This document shows positions 17,551 to 26,644 of a DNA stretch of 59,408 bases, one piece after another (the stretch's first letter is position 1; the number at the start of each line of letters is the position of its first letter). The DNA is from Clostridiales bacterium (GTDB lineage Bacteria > Bacillota > Clostridia > Peptostreptococcales > Anaerovoracaceae). The notes beneath the pieces were generated by a model. The model had not been told where the DNA came from. It searched no databases and saw only the letters and a program-made list of their open reading frames with translations. The DNA lies in assembly GCA_022766365.1 (NCBI GenBank), contig JALENW010000002.1, forward strand, positions 1 to 59,408. Reading direction: 5' to 3'. The translations under genes and the position numbers were made by a program.

Positions 17551-17568
17551 ATGTTAATGAATTAACAA
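17551..17568. promoter_or_regulatory. Rex-like operator before thlA
   Basis: ATGTTAATGAATTAACAA matches the Rex consensus TTGTTAANNNNTTAACAA at 13 of 14 fixed positions. It lies just downstream of the predicted thlA start point, where binding would block elongation or initiation. Rex releases DNA when NADH is high. Confidence 0.6.
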
Positions 17569-17621
17569 TTACCATTTATAAGCAAAACTTCAAATAAGTA
17601 AATGTTTAGGAGGAAAATTTT

Positions 17622-18803
17622 ATGAGAGAAGTAGTAATTGCAAGTGCAGCCAGAACACCTATCGGAAGCTTTGGCGGAAGCCTTAAGGATGTACCTGCCA
17701 GAACTCTTGGAGCTATCTGCATTAAGGAAGCTTTGAAGAGGGCAGGCGTTGATGGCAAGGATGTTGATGAAGTCATCATGGGTAATGTTCTTCAAGGCGG
17801 ATTAGGCCAAAACGTTTCAAGACAGATGTCACTAGATGCCGGACTTCCTGTAGAAGTTCCTGCTATGACAATCAATAAGGTTTGCGGTTCAGGCCTCAGG
17901 GCTGTTGAACTTGCTGCACAGATCATCAAGGCAGGAGATGCCGAAATTATCGTGTGCGGCGGTGCTGAGAACATGTCCATGGCAGGGTATATTGTACCTA
18001 AGACCAGATGGGGGGCCAGAATGGGAGATGTAAAGATGATCGACATGATGGTCCACGACGGTCTCACAGATATTTTCAATAACTACCACATGGGTATCAC
18101 CGCAGAGAATATCGCTGAACAGTGGGGAATTACCAGAGAAGAACTTGACGAGTTCTCAGTGAAGTCTCAGGCTAAGGCTGAGGCAGCAATTAAGGCAGGT
18201 AAGTTCAAGGATGAGATTGTTCCGGTTGAAGTTCCGCAGAGAAAGGGAGATCCTATCGTATTCGATACAGATGAACACCCTAAATTCGGCTCAAATCTTG
18301 AAAAGATCAGTAAACTGAGACCTGCATTTAAAAAAGACGGAGTTGTTACAGCTGCGAACGCATCAGGAATTAACGATTCAGGTGCCGCCCTTGTTGTAAT
18401 GAGCAAGGAAAAAGCTGATGAACTTGGAATCAAACCTCTTGCAACCATCAAGAGTTATGCTTCAGCAGGTGTTGAACCTTCAATAATGGGCATAGGACCT
18501 GTTCCTTCTTCAAAGAAGGCTTTGGAAAAAGGTGGATATAAGATCGAAGATATGGATTTGATCGAGGCTAACGAGGCATTTGCCGCACAGTCAGTTGCAG
18601 TAGGGAGAGACCTTGGAATCGATCCTGAGAAGCTTAATGTAAACGGTGGAGCGATTGCTCTGGGACACCCGATCGGTGCATCCGGAGCCAGAATACTAAT
18701 TTCACTTCTTTATGAGATGAAGAAGAGAGAAGATGCAAAGTTGGGTCTTGCAACTCTTTGCATTGGTGGCGGAATGGGAACTGCAATGGTCGTTGAAAAA
18801 TAA
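17622..18803 (+). CDS. thlA: Acetyl-CoA C-acetyltransferase (thiolase)
   Basis: Condenses two acetyl-CoA to acetoacetyl-CoA, the first step to butyrate or C4 products (or runs in reverse). The 393-aa sequence has the full thiolase II pattern: RTPIGSFGG, the acyl-enzyme Cys in [10 protein letters not shown] (about Cys89), [24 protein letters not shown] with the active-site His, and CIGGGMGTA with the second catalytic Cys. ATG follows TTTAGGAGG. Expression is probably redox-controlled through the Rex-like site. A strong terminator follows, so it is monocistronic; crt, hbd and bcd are not in the window. Confidence 0.95.
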   Translation: MREVVIASAARTPIGSFGGSLKDVPARTLGAICIKEALKRAGVDGKDVDEVIMGNVLQGGLGQNVSRQMSLDAGLPVEVPAMTINKVCGSGLRAVELAAQIIKAGDAEIIVCGGAENMSMAGYIVPKTRWGARMGDVKMIDMMVHDGLTDIFNNYHMGITAENIAEQWGITREELDEFSVKSQAKAEAAIKAGKFKDEIVPVEVPQRKGDPIVFDTDEHPKFGSNLEKISKLRPAFKKDGVVTAANASGINDSGAALVVMSKEKADELGIKPLATIKSYASAGVEPSIMGIGPVPSSKKALEKGGYKIEDMDLIEANEAFAAQSVAVGRDLGIDPEKLNVNGGAIALGHPIGASGARILISLLYEMKKREDAKLGLATLCIGGGMGTAMVVEK

Positions 18804-18845
18804 TCCGGAGACCGGTTGAACATTGGATTTTCATCAGATGAACTT

Positions 18846-18882
18846 GAAAGGATGGACATTTTGTCTATCCTTTCTTTTAAAT
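18846..18882 (+). terminator. Terminator after thlA
   Basis: A 13-bp stem (18846-18858 with 18862-18874, one G-U) with a TTT loop, followed by TTTTAAATTT. Confidence 0.85.
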
Positions 18883-18916
18883 TTGGGAAGTACCATATGG
18901 TCGTTCATTTAGCAAG

Positions 18917-19072
18917 CTATATATACTTGTCAATCTTAACTCTGTCAATAGTTGGTGTTCTAATGTAAGATTTAATCCTGCCCGGATGTCTCAAGGATTC
19001 ATTCTGTTCAGCCATCTCTCGCTTTCTACATTTATCCGTGTCTCTAATTTCATTTAGGTGGCTAATTTCATT
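18917..19072 (-). other. Short open frame, possible gene remnant, in the thlA-ftsE gap
   Basis: Most of the roughly 390-base gap between thlA and ftsE is occupied by a minus-strand frame of 51 sense codons ending in TAG. Codon use is coding-like (AGA, ATT, GAA) and the peptide is basic, ending RTPTIDRVKIDKYI. The only ATG (19015) would give 32 residues and has a weak GAAAGCGAG ahead of it. The first part contains a repeated NEI element coded by two copies of AATGAAATTAG. I do not recognise the peptide. It could be a decayed gene end, a small protein, or chance. Confidence 0.25.
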
Positions 19073-19130
19073 TTATAACCTGCCCTTTTGAATTTATCTT
19101 AAATTTTCTTAAGAAATATGGCTATAAGGG

Positions 19131-19159
19131 TTGGAAAAAGAGATAAAATGTGTTAAAAT
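19131..19159 (+). promoter_or_regulatory. Promoter of the ftsEX operon
   Basis: TTGGAA and TAAAAT separated by 17 bases, with the ATG of ftsE 33 bases downstream of the -10. Confidence 0.6.
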
Positions 19160-19191
19160 TAAGCCAAATATTTGAATTGGGGATTTGGGGT

Positions 19192-19914
19192 ATGATTGAG
19201 TTTAAAAATGTAACCAAGTACTACGGTGAAAACGTTGGCTTGGAAGATGTTACAATCTCCATTGATAAGGGAGATTTTGTTTTTTTGGTGGGTCCCAGCG
19301 GAGCGGGGAAGTCTACCTTTATTAAACTTATTCTTAAGGAAATAAATGCTGATTCAGGTTCAATACTCGTAAATGGAAAGGAAGTTACTGAGCTTAAGAA
19401 TCACCAGGTACCGGCACTCAGACAAGGCATCGGGATTGTATTTCAGGATTTCAGGCTCTTGCCAAGAAAGACTGTATATGAGAACATTGCCTTTGCTATG
19501 GAAATTTTTAGGTGCAGCTCAAAGCAAATTAGAAAAAGGGTACCTCAAATTTTGGATATGGTGGGTATCGGAGATAAGATGAACAAGTATCCGGATGAGC
19601 TTTCTGCCGGCGAGCAGCAGAGGGTTGCCATAGCAAGAGCTATTATTAACAACCCGAAATTGCTTATAGCCGATGAGCCCACCGGAAACCTGGATCCTGA
19701 GACCGCATGGGATATAATGGATATTCTGGAGGGGATAAATGAAGCCGGGACAACGATAGTCATGGTAACCCACTCAAAAGATATAGTTGACCACATGCAG
19801 AAGAGGGTTATTGCCATTGAAGAAGGTAGAGTTGTCAGAGATGATGTGGGGATTTATGGCTATGACGATACCTGTGAAACCTGTAAGATAGGAGCATTTA
19901 GCGAGGATGAATAA
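19192..19914 (+). CDS. ftsE: Cell division ATP-binding protein FtsE
   Basis: ATPase of the FtsEX complex, which activates periplasmic/extracytoplasmic peptidoglycan hydrolases at the division site. The 240-aa ABC protein has Walker A GPSGAGKST, the Q-loop in VFQDFRLLP, signature LSAGEQQRV, Walker B LLIADEPTGNLDP and the H-loop VTHSKD. MIEFKNVTKYY at ATG 19192 is the family's normal start; an earlier in-frame TTG at 19150 overlaps the promoter. It overlaps ftsX by 8 bases. Confidence 0.95.
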   Translation: MIEFKNVTKYYGENVGLEDVTISIDKGDFVFLVGPSGAGKSTFIKLILKEINADSGSILVNGKEVTELKNHQVPALRQGIGIVFQDFRLLPRKTVYENIAFAMEIFRCSSKQIRKRVPQILDMVGIGDKMNKYPDELSAGEQQRVAIARAIINNPKLLIADEPTGNLDPETAWDIMDILEGINEAGTTIVMVTHSKDIVDHMQKRVIAIEEGRVVRDDVGIYGYDDTCETCKIGAFSEDE

Positions 19915-20797
19915 CATAGTATATTACTTTAAGCAATCCGCCAAGCAGTTCTGGAGGAATAAGACTATGGGGTTTACCTCCCTACTTGCTATAACGGCAA
20001 TGATGTTGATACTTGGACTTTTCTTTGTGGTGTCTGTTAACATCAATCTTTTTTCAAAAGTTGTGGAAAAGGACTTTGATTACGTGGAATTCTACCTTGA
20101 GGATTCTGTGACCGAAAGCGATGCAGATGGAATAATTGCGAAACTCAAAAACTTAAATGGTGTACAGGAAGCCACTTATAGAAGCAAAGAAGACGCTCTC
20201 AAGATAATGAAGGAGAGATGGGGCAAGAATGGATATCTCTTGGATACACTTGAGAACAATCCATTGCCGAATTCTATTCTGATATCTGTGGAAGATAATA
20301 AGGCTGCTGAGGATATTACTGCAAAGGGTAAGGATATCAAAGGCGTAGAAGATGTGAAGTATTACAAGGAAACTGTGGAGAAGCTGACCAAGGCAACGGA
20401 TTTCATTCAGTTGTCAGCAATGGTAATAATGGTTTTCTTGATAGTTGTGTCCGTAGTGGTGGTGGCCAATACCATCAAACTGACGGTCTTGGCAAGGTCA
20501 AAAGAGATAAGCATAATGAAGTATGTCGGTGCCACCAACTGGTTCGTCAGAGGACCGTTTGTAGTAGAGGGCGCTATGATGGGGATTTTTTCTTCGTTGA
20601 TTGCAGCAGGGCTTACGTGGCTCATTTACGATAAGGTGGAAGCAATCATTGGAGAAGAAGTGATGATAATCCTGTCATCACCACTGGTTCCGGCAGGATA
20701 TATGATATGGAATCTTTTGATTATATTCATGGCTATGGGTGTCAGCGTAGGTGTTTGCGGAAGCATAATATCAATGAGAAAGTTCTTGGATAAATAG
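19907..20797 (+). CDS. ftsX: Cell division protein FtsX
   Basis: Membrane partner of FtsE. The 296-aa protein has four transmembrane segments (about 22-44, 165-190, 215-240, 262-285) with an extracytoplasmic domain of about 120 residues between the first two, as in Gram-positive FtsX. Motifs include FWRNKTMGFTSL and the FtsX-type EISIMKYVGATNWFVRGPF segment before the third helix. The overlap with ftsE and the M23 hydrolase gene 11 bases downstream form the expected activation module. Confidence 0.95.
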   Translation: MNNIVYYFKQSAKQFWRNKTMGFTSLLAITAMMLILGLFFVVSVNINLFSKVVEKDFDYVEFYLEDSVTESDADGIIAKLKNLNGVQEATYRSKEDALKIMKERWGKNGYLLDTLENNPLPNSILISVEDNKAAEDITAKGKDIKGVEDVKYYKETVEKLTKATDFIQLSAMVIMVFLIVVSVVVVANTIKLTVLARSKEISIMKYVGATNWFVRGPFVVEGAMMGIFSSLIAAGLTWLIYDKVEAIIGEEVMIILSSPLVPAGYMIWNLLIIFMAMGVSVGVCGSIISMRKFLDK

Positions 20798-20808
20798 GGG
20801 GAAAATCA

Positions 20809-22035
20809 ATGGAGAACTTAGCTAAAGCCTCGGAAAATTTAAAGGGGAAAATGAGAAAAGAAAAGTTGTCTATGTCTAAAAGCAGAGGGTTGCTGTCTAA
20901 GATAGCTGTGCTGTTCATGTGTACGATTATGGTGGCAGGTTTAGGCTTTTCATCAAGCCTTTTGAATGCATCCTACGGAGTTTCCACAGAAGATAAGCAG
21001 AAGGAACTCAACCAAGTTAACGAGAAGAAGGAAAAGGCTCAGAAGGAAGAAAAGGACGTGATGGAGAGAATTAAGACCAAGGCTAAGGAACTCCAAGATG
21101 CCGAGGCAGCTCTATCTCAACAGAAGGCTAAAATTGACAATACCCACGCGCAAGTTGAGCAAAAGCAAATCGAAGTAAACGAGAAAAAGCAGCAGCTTGA
21201 AGTAAGGCTGAGGGCTATTTACAAGAAAGGCTCGGCAGGGTTTATAGAAGTAATATTGAATTCAAAAAATGTGTCGGAGTTGATTTCTAATATCACTTTT
21301 ATGCAAAGAATTTACAAAGGTGACAAAGACGCAATAACAAGTGTCAAAAAGGAAGAAGCTGAACTCACCGCTATGATAGGACAGCTGAAAGACGAAGAAA
21401 AGAACCTCGTTGCAAAGAAGGAAGCCGCTGAAAGTGCAAAAGCTTCTCTGGAGAAGGACAAGGAACAGATTCAGGGACAGCTCAATCAGTTGGAAGCAGA
21501 CTCCAATAACATAAGCGCGGAGATAGCAAAGGCGCAGCAGGAAGCGGCGGCTAGAAGAGCGGCTGCCGAAGCCGCAAGTGTCAGTACAGGTTCTACAGGT
21601 TCCGGAAGCTCAGGAGGCTCAGGAGGAAGCTCGTCCGGATCCGATTCAGGATATGTGGTAGGCACAGGTGCGCTTGGATGGCCGTGCAGGGGACCGGTAA
21701 CTTCTGAGTTCGGTTATAGACCGGAGTTTGGGAGAATGCACGAAGGTATAGATATAGGTGTACCTACAGGGACACCTATACACGCTGCGGACTCCGGCGT
21801 TGTGATAATATCTTCATGGTATGGCGGATACGGTTACGCCGTTGTAATAGATCATGGAAATGGTATTTCAACAACTTATGGTCACAATTCTTCGCTGGCG
21901 GTCAGCGCAGGACAGAGCGTTTCAAAGGGGCAGGTTATCGCCTATGCAGGTAATACCGGGTTTTCTTTCGGATCACATTGCCACTTTGAAGTTCGTATAA
22001 ACGGAACCCCTGTAAACCCAAGAGGATATCTATAG
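20809..22035 (+). CDS. M23 (LytM) peptidoglycan hydrolase with coiled coil, EnvC/PcsB-like
   Basis: Secreted murein hydrolase likely controlled by FtsEX. A basic N terminus and hydrophobic signal (about 28-52, IAVLFMCTIMVAGLGF) are followed by long coiled coils (about 60-150 and 175-260), an Ala-rich hinge, a Gly/Ser-rich linker (about 258-283) and a C-terminal LytM domain. Zinc ligands are visible in MHEGIDIG and HCHFEVR. It has 408 aa. The start at 20809 has GGGGGAAAAT upstream; a later ATG (20851) is possible. A coiled-coil plus LytM protein beside ftsEX fits the CwlO/EnvC/PcsB regulatory logic. Confidence 0.9.
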   Translation: MENLAKASENLKGKMRKEKLSMSKSRGLLSKIAVLFMCTIMVAGLGFSSSLLNASYGVSTEDKQKELNQVNEKKEKAQKEEKDVMERIKTKAKELQDAEAALSQQKAKIDNTHAQVEQKQIEVNEKKQQLEVRLRAIYKKGSAGFIEVILNSKNVSELISNITFMQRIYKGDKDAITSVKKEEAELTAMIGQLKDEEKNLVAKKEAAESAKASLEKDKEQIQGQLNQLEADSNNISAEIAKAQQEAAARRAAAEAASVSTGSTGSGSSGGSGGSSSGSDSGYVVGTGALGWPCRGPVTSEFGYRPEFGRMHEGIDIGVPTGTPIHAADSGVVIISSWYGGYGYAVVIDHGNGISTTYGHNSSLAVSAGQSVSKGQVIAYAGNTGFSFGSHCHFEVRINGTPVNPRGYL

Positions 22036-22048
22036 AAGTAAGAGAGAA

Positions 22049-23734
22049 TTGACTAATTTGAACCTACATCCAATAATTTTGGAATTACTTAATAAGAGAG
22101 GGTATAGCACTGAGAAAGACGTTTCAGAGTTTCTTTCCTCAAAGCCCAGAAAGACTTACGATCCATTCCTTCTGCACAATATGGCAGAGGGAGTGGATTT
22201 AGTATTGTCTGCAGTTGAGAATGATGAGAGAATTTGCGTGTACGGAGATTATGATGCAGACGGAGTTACAGCCACATCTGTACTTCTGGAGTTTCTTTCA
22301 CATCTGACACCAAATCTGAGTTACTACATACCTTCAAGATTTGATGAAGGATACGGACTCAACAAAACAGCAATGGAGAAAATCAGTGCCGCCGGTGTGG
22401 GGCTTGTTGTTACTGTTGACTGTGGCAGCGTATCCCGGGAAGAAGTGGAATACGGGAAGAAACTCGGTCTTGAGATAGTGGTTACAGACCATCATCAGGC
22501 GGAGTTAGAAACTTTGCCGGCTTGCCCTGTCATAAATCCGAATCAGCCGGACTGTACCTATCCATTTAAAGGCTTGGCAGGCTGTGGAGTGGCATTTAAG
22601 CTGGCTCAAGCAATCGGGAAGACCATAGATCTTCCACCGTCAACCTATAATGATACTTTGGATCTTGTTGCTGTTGGGACTATCGCTGATGTGATGCCTT
22701 TGGTGGATGAAAACAGGACTTTAGTAAAATATGGACTTCTTAGATTAAATTCAGGGAGTAGGTTGGCTCTAAGAGAGCTGACAACCGGCATAGGCTTAAA
22801 ACTTGGAGAGGTCAGAGCCTTTAATGTTAGCTTTGGAATTGCCCCGCATATAAATGCTGCCGGTAGGATTAAAGCGGCTCGTCTCGGGGTAAAACTTTTC
22901 AGGAGTCAGGACGAAGATGAAATCAAGGAAATCATTGATATCGTCAAAGAATGTAACAGTATGCGTAAAGATCTTCAGAATCAGACATTTTTAAAATGTG
23001 TGGATAAGGTGGAAGGCTCCATCAAAGAGAATGGTCGGCTTGATAACTTCCTGTTAATACAGCTTGATGATGTCCATGAAGGAGTAACAGGGATTGCTGC
23101 AGGAAAGGTTAAAGATAAATACTATAGACCTGTTGCTGTTGTTACACCTACTGATGATGGTAAGTATAAGGGCACCGGCAGGAGCATAGAAGGTATAGAT
23201 CTTCATAGGTTTCTTTCTAACTTTTCAAATTTATTTGAAAGATTCGGCGGACATAAGGCAGCTTGCGGCTTTACGATTGCAGGAGATAACCTAACTGCTT
23301 TTAGGGAGGGCATAGCTGAGAAAATGGAAGAACTCATATCTGAGCAACCTGATTTGTTTACCAGAACCTGGACGTGGGATTTTGAGGCTGCCCCCGAGGA
23401 TTTAACAGTTGAACTGGCATATGAGCTCAATCTTTTTGAACCTTGTGGGAAGGGAAATGAAACACCCGTTTTTGCAGTAAACGGTTTTATAAATAGGCTG
23501 ACATCAATGGGGAGAGAGGGTCAATACAGACGTTTTTTACTGAATGACGATAATGGCAGAAGCTCCCTCCAATGTGTGTCTTTTGCCCTTGAGGGGGGCA
23601 GCATGGACGAACTGAGAGAAGGAATGAAGGTGAAGGCTATCGGAAGCCTGAATTTAAACAGTTGGAATGGAAGGGTTACGGCCCAATTTAATGTGAGGAA
23701 AATATTTCCTGCCGAGTGTTTAACTCTCCGTTAA
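22049..23734 (+). CDS. recJ: Single-stranded-DNA-specific exonuclease RecJ
   Basis: 5'-3' ssDNA exonuclease of the DHH superfamily used in recombination and repair. Motifs are VYGDYDADGVTA (motif I), VTVDCGS, DHHQAE (motif III), the VAVGTIADVMPL segment, and a DHHA1 domain with GRSIEGIDLH and RFGGHKAACGF. The C-terminal OB domain (about 450-560) is present. 561 aa is normal for short Firmicutes RecJ. It starts with TTG 13 bases after the M23 stop. It sits inside the ftsEX-M23-ctp series, which is an unusual place. Confidence 0.92.
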   Translation: MTNLNLHPIILELLNKRGYSTEKDVSEFLSSKPRKTYDPFLLHNMAEGVDLVLSAVENDERICVYGDYDADGVTATSVLLEFLSHLTPNLSYYIPSRFDEGYGLNKTAMEKISAAGVGLVVTVDCGSVSREEVEYGKKLGLEIVVTDHHQAELETLPACPVINPNQPDCTYPFKGLAGCGVAFKLAQAIGKTIDLPPSTYNDTLDLVAVGTIADVMPLVDENRTLVKYGLLRLNSGSRLALRELTTGIGLKLGEVRAFNVSFGIAPHINAAGRIKAARLGVKLFRSQDEDEIKEIIDIVKECNSMRKDLQNQTFLKCVDKVEGSIKENGRLDNFLLIQLDDVHEGVTGIAAGKVKDKYYRPVAVVTPTDDGKYKGTGRSIEGIDLHRFLSNFSNLFERFGGHKAACGFTIAGDNLTAFREGIAEKMEELISEQPDLFTRTWTWDFEAAPEDLTVELAYELNLFEPCGKGNETPVFAVNGFINRLTSMGREGQYRRFLLNDDNGRSSLQCVSFALEGGSMDELREGMKVKAIGSLNLNSWNGRVTAQFNVRKIFPAECLTLR

Positions 23735-23759
23735 ATCCAGGAGGAAAAGGGTATTTTGT

Positions 23760-24926
23760 ATGGAACGTAACAGTAGAACTAAGTTAAAAGTGGTAGTTGC
23801 ATTCGTGCTCGGAGTGATAATCGCTCTGTGCGGAACGTTTGCGGTTGTTAATTTTGGCGGATTTGAGATTGTTCACGGTGACAGCAGGGGGATATTGCGA
23901 AACGTGGTCAGGGACTATGGGAATCTGCCTGAAATCTTGAAACTGATTAAGACGAAAAGCATTTTTAAATTTGATGATGCAAAGGCCAGAGACGATGCTT
24001 ATAAGGCTATCGTTGATTCTTTGGGAGACGAATATTCACAGTATATGACTGCGGAAGAGACCAAAGAATGGGAGGCTCTACTGAACGGGGAATTCTCAGG
24101 AATAGGAATCAGTTTTTCGAAAAACAAAGATGGAAAATATCAGGTTTCCGAAGTGTTTCCTAAGGGACCTGCAGAGATGGCAGGAATGAAGCCGGGAGAT
24201 CTCATTCTTTCTGTAGATGGTAAAACTTATGATTCCATCGAAGAGATGTCATCTCATATCAAAGGGGAAAGCGGTACTAAGGTAAAACTGGTACTGATGA
24301 GGGATGGCAAAGAGACCACAGTTGAAATGGTCAGAGCAACTGTCAAAGAGAAGACTGTTTCCGGGAAAGTTATGGATGATGGCACAGGTTATATCAGGAT
24401 ATCCAGCTTTGAAGAAGGAACAGCAGACGAATTTGAAGCTCAATTGAACAGTTTCGAAAATCAGGGAATTAAAAAAATGATTTTGGATTTAAGAAACAAT
24501 GGAGGAGGCTATACGAATGAGGGTATTCGTATAGCAGATCTGCTTTTGAAAGAAGGCACGATCACTTACATGGAAGATGTAGAGGGTAAAAGACAGTACT
24601 TTAATTCAGATGTGAGGGCTACCAAAATCAAATATGTTGTTCTGGTGAATGAGAATACAGCTTCAACCTCAGAGATATTGACAGCGGCCATCAAAGATAA
24701 CGGAGGCGGAAAAATAGTCGGAACCACAACCTTTGGCAAGGGTATCGTTCAGGAAAACATAAAGTTTAAGGACGGATCTTCTTTGAAACTCACAGTTATG
24801 AGATACTATTCTCCTAAGGGCCATGCTATCCATAAAAAAGGAATAAAGCCGGATGTTGAAGTTAAACCGGATACAGAGGGCAGGGTAGATAATCAGCTGG
24901 AGAAAGCCGTCGAACTCCTTAAATAA
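23760..24926 (+). CDS. S41 C-terminal processing peptidase (CtpA/CtpB-like)
   Basis: Exported serine protease. An N-terminal membrane anchor (about 10-30, VVVAFVLGVIIALCGTFAVV) is followed by the S41 N-terminal region, a PDZ domain (about 110-200, GIGISF to GMKPGDLILSVDG) and the protease core. The Ser-Lys dyad is visible in ENTASTSEI and TFGKGIVQE. 388 aa is typical. Its position after the ftsEX-M23 genes matches the conserved clostridial cluster in which a Ctp protease may process cell-wall hydrolases. AGGAGG lies upstream of the ATG. Confidence 0.93.
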   Translation: MERNSRTKLKVVVAFVLGVIIALCGTFAVVNFGGFEIVHGDSRGILRNVVRDYGNLPEILKLIKTKSIFKFDDAKARDDAYKAIVDSLGDEYSQYMTAEETKEWEALLNGEFSGIGISFSKNKDGKYQVSEVFPKGPAEMAGMKPGDLILSVDGKTYDSIEEMSSHIKGESGTKVKLVLMRDGKETTVEMVRATVKEKTVSGKVMDDGTGYIRISSFEEGTADEFEAQLNSFENQGIKKMILDLRNNGGGYTNEGIRIADLLLKEGTITYMEDVEGKRQYFNSDVRATKIKYVVLVNENTASTSEILTAAIKDNGGGKIVGTTTFGKGIVQENIKFKDGSSLKLTVMRYYSPKGHAIHKKGIKPDVEVKPDTEGRVDNQLEKAVELLK

Positions 24927-24933
24927 GGCATAG

Positions 24934-24962
24934 TTGATTGGACTATTGAAATATGGTAAAAT
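24934..24962 (+). promoter_or_regulatory. Promoter of the TrpR-like gene
   Basis: TTGATT and TAAAAT spaced by 17 bases, with a TGG extension before the -10. Confidence 0.65.
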
Positions 24963-25054
24963 ATTAACGCTGAGAACTTTTAAAATATAAAGCAAGCATT
25001 GCTCTATCGCATAAAAGATGTTATCATTTATTTAGATCAAAGGAGGTACATCAG

Positions 25055-25351
25055 ATGACATATGATTCCAAGTTTAAGAGAGACGATATTGACGAGTTGT
25101 TTGAGGGTATTTTGTCCCTGAATAATTTAGATGATTGTTACAGGTTCTTTGAGGATATCTGCACTATTAATGAGATTAATTCCATAGCACAGAGGCTTCA
25201 AGTGGCTAAGATGTTGGACAATAAGCGCACCTATAAGGACATTGAGGAGGCTACTAAGGCTTCCACTGCAACAATCAGCAGGATTAACAAGTGTCTGGTT
25301 TATGGTGCGGACGGATATAGGGTCGTGCTTGATAACCTAAAGAAGAAGTAA
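25055..25351 (+). CDS. YerC/YecD family TrpR-related DNA-binding protein
   Basis: A 98-aa all-helical regulator of the TrpR superfamily. The diagnostic parts are TINEINSIAQRLQVAKML and the helix-turn-helix segment TYKDIEEATKASTATISRI followed by NKCLVYGADGY. AAGGAGG precedes the ATG by 8 bases. Genes of this family in B. subtilis and relatives are not tryptophan repressors as such, and the effector here is unknown. Its own leader is about 87 bases long. Confidence 0.92.
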   Translation: MTYDSKFKRDDIDELFEGILSLNNLDDCYRFFEDICTINEINSIAQRLQVAKMLDNKRTYKDIEEATKASTATISRINKCLVYGADGYRVVLDNLKKK

Positions 25352-25370
25352 AAAAGTTTTATAGAAGGTT

Positions 25371-26090
25371 ATGAGAAAGGCGCCCTTGAGGCGCCATTTG
25401 TGTGATATGGATAAAAAGGGAGTTTTGTATATCGGAAGCATTGTTTCTTCGAATGGAAGAAATGCGAATGTGCCGAAGTCATTTGTCAGGAAACTTGTGA
25501 GGACTGTTCAGAATGATATATGGGATTTTCCGAATTTTGCGGATTCAAATCTGAAATCGTTAAATTTTGAGCCTATGCCTCTGGAAATAAGAGAGATTTC
25601 GGTAAAGATAAATCAGCAGGAGAATGAGCAAGATCTAAAATTATCATATACGGGAAACGGCAAACCTTACTTTTATGATTTGCCATTGCATTTTTCCATA
25701 AGTCATACTGAGAATCGCAGGCGAAAAGATAAGTTTTATCTGTGGGGGTGTGCGGTTTCAAGTCTCGAGGTGGGTCTGGATATGCAGTGGATACGTCCTG
25801 TGGAATATGCGAATATTGCAAAGAAATATTTCTCTGCAAGTGAGATAAGATACGTTGAAGAAAGAGGCCTTGACGGGTTTTTCGCTCTGTGGACCAGAAG
25901 GGAAGCTGTGGGCAAAGCACTAGGCCTGGGGCTTTTAATGGGAAAGAACGAGTTCAGCGGCACGATAACCGACGGGGGCAGGCTTTTAACCCATATAGAG
26001 TTATTCGGGAAATCCTTGGAGGTTCATACGTGCAGAATGGCTGAAGACCTTTGGGGAAGCTGCTGTTTTGTGATGGAAAAGGAAAAATAA
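25371..26090 (+). CDS. 4'-phosphopantetheinyl transferase, Sfp type
   Basis: Transfers phosphopantetheine from CoA to a carrier-protein serine. The Sfp superfamily motifs are in order: GNGKPYF and LHFSISHTE (motif 1), EVGLDMQWIR with the metal Asp (motif 2), and FFALWTRREAVGKALGLGL (motif 3). Length is 239 aa from ATG 25371. That start has AGAAGG only 2 bases away and runs through a hairpin; TTG 25398 (GAGG 6 bases upstream) or ATG 25407 may be the real start. No NRPS/PKS genes are nearby, so the target may be the fatty-acid ACP or a distant cluster. Confidence 0.87.
   Translation: MRKAPLRRHLCDMDKKGVLYIGSIVSSNGRNANVPKSFVRKLVRTVQNDIWDFPNFADSNLKSLNFEPMPLEIREISVKINQQENEQDLKLSYTGNGKPYFYDLPLHFSISHTENRRRKDKFYLWGCAVSSLEVGLDMQWIRPVEYANIAKKYFSASEIRYVEERGLDGFFALWTRREAVGKALGLGLLMGKNEFSGTITDGGRLLTHIELFGKSLEVHTCRMAEDLWGSCCFVMEKEK
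25379..25399 (+). terminator. GC-rich hairpin after the TrpR-like gene
   Basis: GGCGCC, loop CTTGA, GGCGCC, flanked by AAA and ATTTG. It resembles a terminator with a poor T-tract and would sequester the start region of the downstream transferase gene. Confidence 0.45.
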
Positions 26091-26092
26091 AA

Positions 26093-26641
26093 ATGGAAAT
26101 TGGAAACAGAAACATCAGGCATAAGGTGATTGGCACAGCATATGAAGAGGGTGCAAAATATCTCGCTCATCGTATGCGAACTGCATGGCAAGTGATTTCT
26201 CGTCTCAAGGAGTACGGATTTCCGGATGAGGAAGTGAATATGGCGGTTGCAGAGCTTAGAAAGGACGGATTTATTGACGATGAAGAATATGCTTACGCAT
26301 ATATCAGAAATTCTTTCAAAAAAGGGCGCAGTGTCGGAAGGACGAAATTTGAGCTTGAAAAGATAGGCGTTGATGAAATCAGCATTGACGATGCTCTTTA
26401 CAGGCTTGAGAATCAGGATGTTGAGGATTTGGGCGAGAGGATTGTCATTTCGGAGGAACAACGGGCTAAGGAGGTTATGGGGAAGGTGCTTGAACTTTCA
26501 GGCTATGACAGTCAGGACATTGTTCCGGATAAAGTATATGGTAAAGTTGTGCGTAGGCTTGCTTCTTGCGGATACAGTTCAAGTATGATTTTTAAAGTGG
26601 CAGGGACTCTGAATCGCGATGGAATTAGAAAAAAGGAATAA
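26093..26641 (+). CDS. recX: Regulatory protein RecX
   Basis: RecA-modulating protein. The 182-aa sequence is all helical, with three-helix repeats: a first one with YLAHRMRTAWQVISRLKEYGF, a second with AVAELRKDGFIDDEEYAYAYI, and later GRSVGRTKFELEKIGV and VVRRLASCGYSS. The ATG at 26093 has AAGGA upstream and is 2 bases after the transferase stop, so the genes are coupled. recA itself is not in the window. Confidence 0.85.
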   Translation: MEIGNRNIRHKVIGTAYEEGAKYLAHRMRTAWQVISRLKEYGFPDEEVNMAVAELRKDGFIDDEEYAYAYIRNSFKKGRSVGRTKFELEKIGVDEISIDDALYRLENQDVEDLGERIVISEEQRAKEVMGKVLELSGYDSQDIVPDKVYGKVVRRLASCGYSSSMIFKVAGTLNRDGIRKKE

Positions 26642-26644
26642 CAA

